Shown here one piece after another: positions 5,247 through 9,480 of a DNA stretch of 9,480 bases. Where the stretch lies: assembly GCA_002435985.1 (NCBI GenBank), contig DIXD01000002.1, positions 1-9,480 of the forward strand, given 5' to 3'. Origin of the DNA: Spirochaetaceae bacterium UBA6089 (GTDB lineage: Bacteria; Spirochaetota; Spirochaetia; Treponematales; Rectinemataceae). Positions within the stretch are counted from its first letter, which is position 1, and each line of letters starts with the position of its first letter. The notes beneath the pieces were generated by a model. That model was given only the letters and a program-made list of their open reading frames with translations, was not told where the DNA came from and made no database searches. Made by a program: the position numbers and the translations under genes.

Positions 5247-6695
5247 ATGAAACAAAAATCAGGCGCGCAGATCAGCCAGAAAGCATTTATCCAATCTGCG
5301 GTCATCCTGCTGGTGCTGATGATCGTATCGGGCGTTCTCACCCTCGTCATCCCCGCGGGACAATTTCAACGCATAGAAATGGACGGACGCGAGACCATCG
5401 TTCCCAATTCGTTCGCGTTCACCGAGCGCCCAGACTATCCGATCTGGCGCTGGTTCACCGCACCGCTCGAAGTGCTGGCAGGTCCCGACAACCTGACAAT
5501 CATCGTCATCATCGCCTTCATCCTCATGGTCGGTGTGGCCTTCGCGATCTTGGACAAGAGCGGCATTCTTAAGGCCGCGTTGGCGCGCATAGTCCGCAGG
5601 TTCGGCGGACAGAAATATGTGCTTTTGTTGGTCATCACCTTATTCTTCATGGCGCTGGGATCGTTCTTCGGCATCTTCGAGGAGGTCGTACCCCTCGTCC
5701 CGTTGATGATCGCCTTGGCCTACTCCCTCGGCTGGGACACGCTGACGGGTCTCGGCATGTCCATCCTCGCCACCAACGTGGGATTTTCCGCCGCCATCAC
5801 CAATCCCTTCACTGTCGGTGTGGCGCAGGGGCTCGCGGAACTCCCCGCCTTCTCGGGTGCCGGCTATCGCATCGTCATTTTCATTGCCTTCTACCTCCTC
5901 TTGGCCGTGTTTCTTGTCCGTTATGCCCGCAAGGTGGAAAAGAATCCGCAGGCCTCGCCCGTGTTCACGGAGGAACAGGCCACACGCCAAAAATACAGCC
6001 ATTTCAGCGCAGACTCCATCGCGCACGAACACAAAGGCACAACACCAGCCCTCATTTTCCTCGTCGTCTGCGTCGTGTTGATCTTTGCAACGCTCTTCGC
6101 GGGACCGTTCATCCCTAGCATCAGTGACTATGCCCTGCCCATCGTCGGCTTGCTCTTCCTCGTGGGGAGCGTCGGTGCGGGACTGATCGCGGGGGTAGGC
6201 AAAGACGCGTGGAAGGCAGCGGCAGAAGGTCTCGCGGGTATCGCCCCCGCCATCCCGCTCATCCTGATGGCCTCCAGTGTCAAGTTCATCATCGCTTCGG
6301 GCGGCATCTTCGACACCATCCTGAACGGTGCGGCAAACGCCTTTGCAGGCGCGAACCCCGTCACCGCTGCGTTGCTCATCTACGCGCTCACCCTCGGCAT
6401 CGAATTCTTCGTCTCCAGCGGCTCGGCCAAAGCCTTTTTGCTCATGCCCATCCTCATCCCACTGGCGGACCTCGTCGGCGTCACCCGCCAGACCGCGGTG
6501 CTGGCCTACGTCTTCGGCGACGGTTTCTCGAACCTGGCCTATCCCACCAGCGCGGTGCTCCTCATCTGTCTCAGTCTGACAGCAGTCACCTACCCCAAAT
6601 GGCTTCGCTGGGTTTTAGGCTTGTGGGCTTGGATTATTCTGGCCTCGTTGCTCTTCCTCGCCATCGGCGTATGGATGAATTATGGACCGTTTTAA
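5247..6695 (+). CDS. YfcC family / DcuC-type membrane carrier
   Basis: Polytopic inner-membrane transporter of 482 residues with roughly eleven to thirteen hydrophobic segments, belonging to the C4-dicarboxylate anaerobic carrier superfamily (DcuC/YfcC type). Signature segments are the first helix ending in V-I-P-A-G-Q-F (about 34-40), F-G-I-F-E-E-V-V-P-L-V-P (about 139-150), N-V-G-F-S-A-A-I-T-N-P-F-T-V-G (about 177-192), G-S-A-K-A-F-L-L-M-P (about 392-401) and G-D-G-F-S-N-L-A-Y-P-T-S-A-V (about 424-437). The two N-P/Y-P-containing regions are the repeated pore motifs of this superfamily. A charged cytoplasmic loop (about 228-265) splits the protein into two halves. Relatives carry dicarboxylates or amino acids; the substrate here cannot be read from sequence. 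It stands alone on its strand, with a -10 hexamer and a duplicated Shine-Dalgarno upstream. Confidence 0.9.
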   Translation: MKQKSGAQISQKAFIQSAVILLVLMIVSGVLTLVIPAGQFQRIEMDGRETIVPNSFAFTERPDYPIWRWFTAPLEVLAGPDNLTIIVIIAFILMVGVAFAILDKSGILKAALARIVRRFGGQKYVLLLVITLFFMALGSFFGIFEEVVPLVPLMIALAYSLGWDTLTGLGMSILATNVGFSAAITNPFTVGVAQGLAELPAFSGAGYRIVIFIAFYLLLAVFLVRYARKVEKNPQASPVFTEEQATRQKYSHFSADSIAHEHKGTTPALIFLVVCVVLIFATLFAGPFIPSISDYALPIVGLLFLVGSVGAGLIAGVGKDAWKAAAEGLAGIAPAIPLILMASSVKFIIASGGIFDTILNGAANAFAGANPVTAALLIYALTLGIEFFVSSGSAKAFLLMPILIPLADLVGVTRQTAVLAYVFGDGFSNLAYPTSAVLLICLSLTAVTYPKWLRWVLGLWAWIILASLLFLAIGVWMNYGPF

Positions 6696-6833
6696 TGAGG
6701 CTTCGGCGGTCGAGTAGGCGGCGAGGTTTCGATATAGCCTTAAATTCCTCAGGTTTATCCCACTAAAAACCGAGCGCATCATTCAAGAATTCAAATAACA
6801 TGGATATTTCGGCCTGACTGAACCATCAAACCG
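6696..6833. other. Intergenic spacer between the YfcC gene and the IS21 remnant
   Basis: No coding frame with a ribosome-binding site and no strong hairpin with a T-run is seen. The transporter gene therefore lacks an obvious intrinsic terminator. Base composition becomes richer in A and T towards the IS remnant. Confidence 0.5.
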
Positions 6834-6840
6834 GAAAAGC

Positions 6841-6873
6841 TGAGCCACCCATTTCACTCACATTGAGCCACCC
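6841..6873 (+). repeat. IS21 left-end repeats
   Basis: TGAGCCACCC is present twice, at 6841-6850 and 6864-6873, 23 bases apart. Degenerate inverted counterparts are at the right end of the element (8537-8587). Confidence 0.65.
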
Positions 6874-6876
6874 TTA

Positions 6877-6900
6877 AGCAGATAGAGAAAATCATCTGCT
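6877..6900. repeat. Hairpin in the istA leader
   Basis: AGCAGAT (6877-6883) and ATCTGCT (6894-6900) form a 7-base stem with a 10-base loop between the left terminal repeats and the istA start. Leader hairpins in insertion sequences can limit transposase expression by read-in transcription; that role is inferred here. Confidence 0.4.
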
Positions 6901-6959
6901 AAACCCAAAAATGCCATGTCCCATCAAAGACATGAGTATCAATTCGGAGGTGGTCATAG

Positions 6960-8089
6960 ATGACCAAATTCACAGAGATCCTGCGGTTGAAGGACCACGG
7001 GTTGAGCCAGGGGTAGATAGCAGCGAACCTTCAAATCTCCCGAAACACTATCAAGGGGTTCCTGTCCAGGGTGGAAGCGTCCGAAATGACGTTTCCCCTT
7101 GCATAGACAACCACCGACAACGATATCTGGCAGTTGTTGTATGCCGACAAAGGAGATGCCCACTCCTATTGCAAGCCTGATTATGGTTGGATGGAGCAGG
7201 AACTCAGGACCAAGGGAGTTCCCCTGCTGTCCCTTTGGGGAGCCTACCGCTTTTCCTGTAAGGAACAAGAGAAGCAAGCCTATGGGTACACACAATTCTG
7301 CAAGCGGTATTCGAAACGCCTGAAGTCGAAGAACATCACTATACGGTAAAACCAGATTGGTACGAACTCATTGCCGAGTTACGCCACTGTACGTTCTTCA
7401 CACTTGATGATCTGAATGCGGCCGTTTGGGAACGCATGGACTTCTTCAGCCGTCATCCGTTCCAGAAGAAACCAGGCTCGAGGGAGAGCATGTTTCTGGA
7501 ATTGGAGAAACATCATCTGTCGCCTCTTCCTCCCATCAGGTTTGAATTTGCGGAAAGGAAAGAGGCGACCGTCGCACCGGACTTCCACGTCAGGTACGAC
7601 TGCTGCCTCTATAGTGTACCCTATACGTTGGTAGGCACAAAGCTCTTGGTCAGGGCAACCCCTACCTCGGTACGTATTTTCTCCAAGGAAGGGATGGTTG
7701 CTTGCCATAAGAGGGGAATCCACAAGGGGCAACGGATAACCAATCCGGAGCATCTTCCGGAAAGTTATCGTGAGTATGCATCATGGAGCGGCTCGTCATT
7801 TCGTTACCGCGCCCAATCCATCGGTGACAACACATTCCACGTCATCGATGCCATCCTGAAGTCCTATGAGTTCGAGGTCCAAGCATTCAGGAGATGTGTC
7901 GGCATCCTCAACCTTGCCAAGAAACATTCTCCCGCCATGCTGGAGCAGGCCTGTTCGATCGCGGCGGAAGATGGGCGTTCCAGTTACAAGTATATTAAGA
8001 ACCTGCTTGAGTCCATGGTGTTGCGACCAGCTGAGACAGCACCGGTTGAAGAAGAAGACAAAACCAGTCAGTTCGCTCGCCCAAGATGA
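6960..8089 (+). pseudogene. istA: IS21-family transposase IstA, broken and lacking the catalytic core
   Basis: A good ribosome-binding site (GGAGG, 6946-6950, nine bases from the ATG) precedes M-T-K-F-T-E-I-L-R-L-K-D-H-G-L-S-Q, the usual IstA N terminus. The frame then meets TAG at 7014-7016, continues through the helix-turn-helix (I-A-A-N-L-Q-I-S-R-N-T-I-K), meets TAG at 7104-7106, and goes on through Y-T-Q-F-C-K-R-Y to TAA at 7347-7349. The homologous C-terminal part resumes in another frame (about 7346-8089): T-F-F-T-L-D-D-L-N, H-P-F-Q-K-K-P-G-S-R, Y-S-V-P-Y-T-L-V and S-Y-K-Y-I-K-N-L-L. Together about 375-385 codons remain of the roughly 500 expected. The missing part is the D-D-E integrase core, including the usual V-D-W-A-G segment, so the protein could not be active even with the stops suppressed. 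Confidence 0.88.
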
Positions 8090-8488
8090 AGATACGGTTG
8101 CAGGGCATGCTGCTGGAGCTCAACATGCATGTCATGGCACAGGTTTTGGATGACCAATTGAGCGATCCCCTGTTTCAGGAAGTCAGCAAGTTGAAATTCA
8201 TCTACCGCCTGGTGGAAGAAGAGTATGTTGCCAGGAACAACATCCGAACAAGAAGAAGCTTCGTATTCTTGGGGCCGCCGGTTCGGGGAAGTCCTTTTCG
8301 CCAAGGCGTTCGGTGGTAAGGCTACCACGATCGTCTGTTCACAGGTCGACCCCGACGACTAGTGTGAGAAATTCTCCGGCTATACAATCGGGAATACAAT
8401 TACCAGCAGGCTGATTTCGAATGGATTTAGCCTGGTAATACAAAGTGATGAGGACCTGCGGCACACCAAATACCCCGATGAACTCTGA
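8086..8488 (+). pseudogene. istB: IS21-family helper ATPase IstB, broken by deletions, frameshift and nonsense codon
   Basis: The ATG overlaps the istA stop (ATGA), as in intact IS21. Residues 1-55 resemble the IstB N terminus (L-V-E-E-E-Y-V-A-R-N-N-I-R). In another frame the Walker A segment L-R-I-L-G-A-A-G-S-G-K-S-F can be read (8259-8297). A -1 shift in the T-run at 8295-8298 then leads into F-A-K-A-F-G-G-K-A and directly to the C-terminal segment T-T-I-V-C-S-Q-V-D-P-D-D. TAG at 8360-8362 replaces what is usually Trp, followed by C-E-K-F-S-G-Y-T-I-G-N-T-I and S-L-V-I-Q-S-D-E-D-L-R up to TGA at 8486-8488. About 134 codons remain of roughly 250. The stretch before Walker A and the Walker B/central part after it are missing. 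IstB normally activates and targets the transposase; this copy is dead. Confidence 0.8.
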
Positions 8489-8536
8489 ACTTGTCTATGA
8501 GATGTTCGGTTGGAGTAGCGAAAAGCTGCTTCAATC

Positions 8537-8594
8537 GACTCAGTTTACCCGTAATTTGCGGCTCAATTTTTACGGATCACTGGCTAAACCGACA
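8537..8594 (-). repeat. IS21 right-end repeats and terminus
   Basis: Degenerate inverted counterparts of the left-end TGAGCC motif lie at about 8537-8544 (GACTCAGT), 8559-8566 (CGGCTCAA) and 8580-8587 (CTGGCTAA), spaced 21-22 bases apart. The plus-strand end CCGACA (8589-8594) reads TGTCGG on the minus strand, a plausible outer tip. Confidence 0.5.
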
Positions 8595-8652
8595 CGAAGT
8601 ATCTCAAAACTGCTGCGGAATTATGGATTTATATATAAAACCTTAAAAAATC

Positions 8653-8682
8653 TTGGAAATCAAATTGCATATCTACTACAAT
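8653..8682 (+). promoter_or_regulatory. Putative sigma70 promoter of the lipoprotein gene
   Basis: TTGGAA (8653-8658, four of six) and TACAAT (8677-8682, five of six) with an 18-base spacer lie in an A+T-rich stretch just outside the IS remnant. The predicted start near 8690 gives a leader of about 43 bases before the TTG at 8733. TATATATAAA near 8630 is an alternative -10. Confidence 0.4.
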
Positions 8683-8720
8683 TAAGAAGTGAAGAGAGCT
8701 TTCAATCTTGTGAAGCTCGA

Positions 8721-8726
8721 AGGAGG
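8721..8726 (+). promoter_or_regulatory. Ribosome-binding site that fixes the TTG start of the lipoprotein gene
   Basis: AGGAGG is a full Shine-Dalgarno core, six bases before TTG 8733. This is the main reason for choosing TTG over the in-frame ATG at 8502, which lies inside the IS remnant and has no such site. Confidence 0.75.
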
Positions 8727-8732
8727 AAAAAG

Positions 8733-9480
8733 TTGAAGAGGTGTAAATTAAAACTATTTTGTGGCATTTTGTTATTGTTATCACTTGTATCGTGTGATTT
8801 TGGAAATTTAATCAAGACCACGGGGGCGATAACACTATCTACTACAAACCCTTGGATACCAACAATAAATTTTAGTGGACAGAAGGCAGAGATCGCTGAG
8901 GGTGAGGAGATGACGATCACCGCCACTGTGTCACCCTCTCCTGATAGCTATGCGTGGTATCTGGATGGGACTGCCATACAAAGCGCAACAAGCGCATCGG
9001 TTACACTCGGTTCCGATGCTTCCTTAGGATCACATGTTGTGACGCTCATTGTGACAAAGGACAACTATCGATCTTCAGGAAGCGTGTATTTCCTTGTGGG
9101 CGCCACGGGTTCAGCGGAGTTCAACATGACCGACCCCTGGATGCCAACGATTGGCTTTAGTGGACAGAAGGCAGAGATCGCTGAGGGTGAGGAGATGACG
9201 ATCACCGCTACTGTGTCACCAACTCCTGATAGCTATGCGTGGTATCTGGATGGAGTAGCTATACTAAGTTCCACAAATGCCACTGTAACATTGGGCTCCG
9301 ATGTTTCACTTGGGTTACATGTGGTGACTCTTGTTGCTTCGAAAAATAATTATCGATCTTCAGAATCAGTGTATTTTAAAGTAACAAGCCTACTCCCTAC
9401 TTTAACACTTGATCCCGCATCGATAACGAGTGGAACGACGAACACAGCGTATAGCTTCACATTAACCGCGGAGCATATTC
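8733..9480 (+). CDS. Surface lipoprotein with tandem Ig-like repeats, 5' part (runs off the window)
   Basis: At least 249 codons, no stop before the right edge. The start is TTG, supported by AGGAGG six bases upstream and by a textbook type II signal peptide: K-R-C-K-L-K, then the hydrophobic core G-I-L-L-L-L-S, then the lipobox L-V-S-C with Cys21 as the lipidated residue. Two repeats of 95 residues follow (about 39-133 and 134-228), each carrying S-G-Q-K-A-E-I-A-E-G-E-E-M-T-I, Y-A-W-Y-L-D-G, V-T-L-G-S-D and N-Y-R-S-S. This is the pattern of Ig-like/PKD-type beta-sandwich modules in spirochaetal lipoproteins. After them a different module begins (L-D-P-A-S-I-T-S-G-T-T-N-T-A-Y). The protein is probably anchored in the cytoplasmic or outer membrane and used in binding or as a structural surface component; nothing specific can be read. 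The gene is A+T-richer than its left neighbours in its first 100 bases. Confidence 0.85.
   Translation, partial: MKRCKLKLFCGILLLLSLVSCDFGNLIKTTGAITLSTTNPWIPTINFSGQKAEIAEGEEMTITATVSPSPDSYAWYLDGTAIQSATSASVTLGSDASLGSHVVTLIVTKDNYRSSGSVYFLVGATGSAEFNMTDPWMPTIGFSGQKAEIAEGEEMTITATVSPTPDSYAWYLDGVAILSSTNATVTLGSDVSLGLHVVTLVASKNNYRSSESVYFKVTSLLPTLTLDPASITSGTTNTAYSFTLTAEHI
8847..9416 (+). repeat. Two tandem 285-base coding repeats in the lipoprotein gene
   Basis: Units 8847-9131 and 9132-9416 keep an exact period of 285 bases (95 codons). The 98-base stretch 8871-8968 differs from 9156-9253 at only three positions, whereas the second half of each unit has diverged clearly, with many silent and replacement changes. 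Confidence 0.9.

Larger units (their letters stand above)
6834..8594 (+). mobile_element. Degenerate IS21-family insertion sequence
   Basis: The segment holds remnants of both IS21 genes in the standard order and 4-base overlap (ATGA at 8086-8089), flanked by repeated AGCC-containing motifs in inverted orientation, as is typical of the multiple terminal repeats of IS21. The right end, read on the minus strand, begins TGTCGG, giving a CA-3' terminus at 8593-8594. The left boundary is less clear and is placed by symmetry. A 6-base direct repeat AAACCG (6828-6833 and 8586-8591) could be a target duplication but conflicts with the TG/CA boundary by a few bases, so I do not rely on it. Both genes are broken, so the element cannot move by itself. 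Confidence 0.8.

Noticed and set aside
6911..7180. 89-residue frame at the left end of the IS remnant
   Set aside because: Out of frame with the recognisable IstA N terminus, which has its own Shine-Dalgarno at the right spacing.
6828..8591. AAACCG direct repeat as target-site duplication of the IS21 remnant
   Set aside because: Six bases match at both ends, but the right copy lies inside the TGTCGG terminus, and a 6-base match can occur by chance.
8502..8732. In-frame upstream extension of the lipoprotein gene from ATG 8502
   Set aside because: It runs through the right end of the IS remnant, lacks a ribosome-binding site and would bury the signal peptide; the absence of stops over 77 codons is probably chance.
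1..9480. CRISPR arrays, tRNA, rRNA or riboswitch
   Set aside because: No regularly spaced repeats, no tRNA cloverleaf with a T-arm and no known riboswitch core were seen by eye in the intergenic gaps.

Overview
The window looks like chromosome of a moderately GC-rich, probably anaerobic bacterium, most likely a spirochaete (Sphaerochaeta/Treponema-like). The evidence is indirect. The vitamin B6 genes are of the DXP-independent PdxS/PdxT type, there is a short-signal lipoprotein with an L-V-S-C lipobox followed by Ig-like repeats of the 'YAWYLDG' kind common in spirochaetal surface lipoproteins, and there is a YfcC/DcuC-type carrier. Taxonomy is an inference, not read from a marker gene.

Layout, left to right. 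(1) Positions 3-1731, + strand: the 3' part of a small membrane protein overlaps by 11 bases a patatin-like phospholipase, so the two are probably translationally coupled. (2) Positions 1697-3198, - strand: pdxS-pdxT, encoding the two-subunit pyridoxal 5'-phosphate synthase. The genes overlap by 4 bases, and the 3' end of pdxT runs 35 bases into the end of the patatin gene. (3) Positions 3400-4323, + strand: an RmlD-type short-chain dehydrogenase whose C-terminal half resembles the eukaryotic MAT2B protein; it appears to be expressed from a leaderless transcript. (4) Positions 4410-5027, - strand: a DsbA/FrnE-type thioredoxin-fold protein with a C-A-W-S active site. A long hairpin lies between the two convergent genes. 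(5) Positions 5247-6695, + strand: a YfcC-family transporter. (6) About 6834-8594: a decayed IS21-family element with terminal repeats, an istA pseudogene (two nonsense codons and loss of the catalytic core) and an istB pseudogene (internal deletions, a -1 frameshift and a nonsense codon). (7) From 8733 to the right edge: the 5' part of a lipoprotein gene with a TTG start and two tandem 285-base Ig-like repeats. Its ribosome-binding site, lipobox and long stop-free frame support it.

The left three quarters reads as ordinary housekeeping or accessory chromosome. The right quarter is a more plastic zone, with a dead insertion sequence next to a repetitive surface lipoprotein. No convincing new multi-gene system is visible. 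The observations most worth a second look are the MAT2B-like protein, duplicated Shine-Dalgarno blocks in front of two unrelated genes (pdxS and the YfcC gene), the mosaic repeat structure of the lipoprotein, and the membrane protein/patatin pair cut by the left edge.
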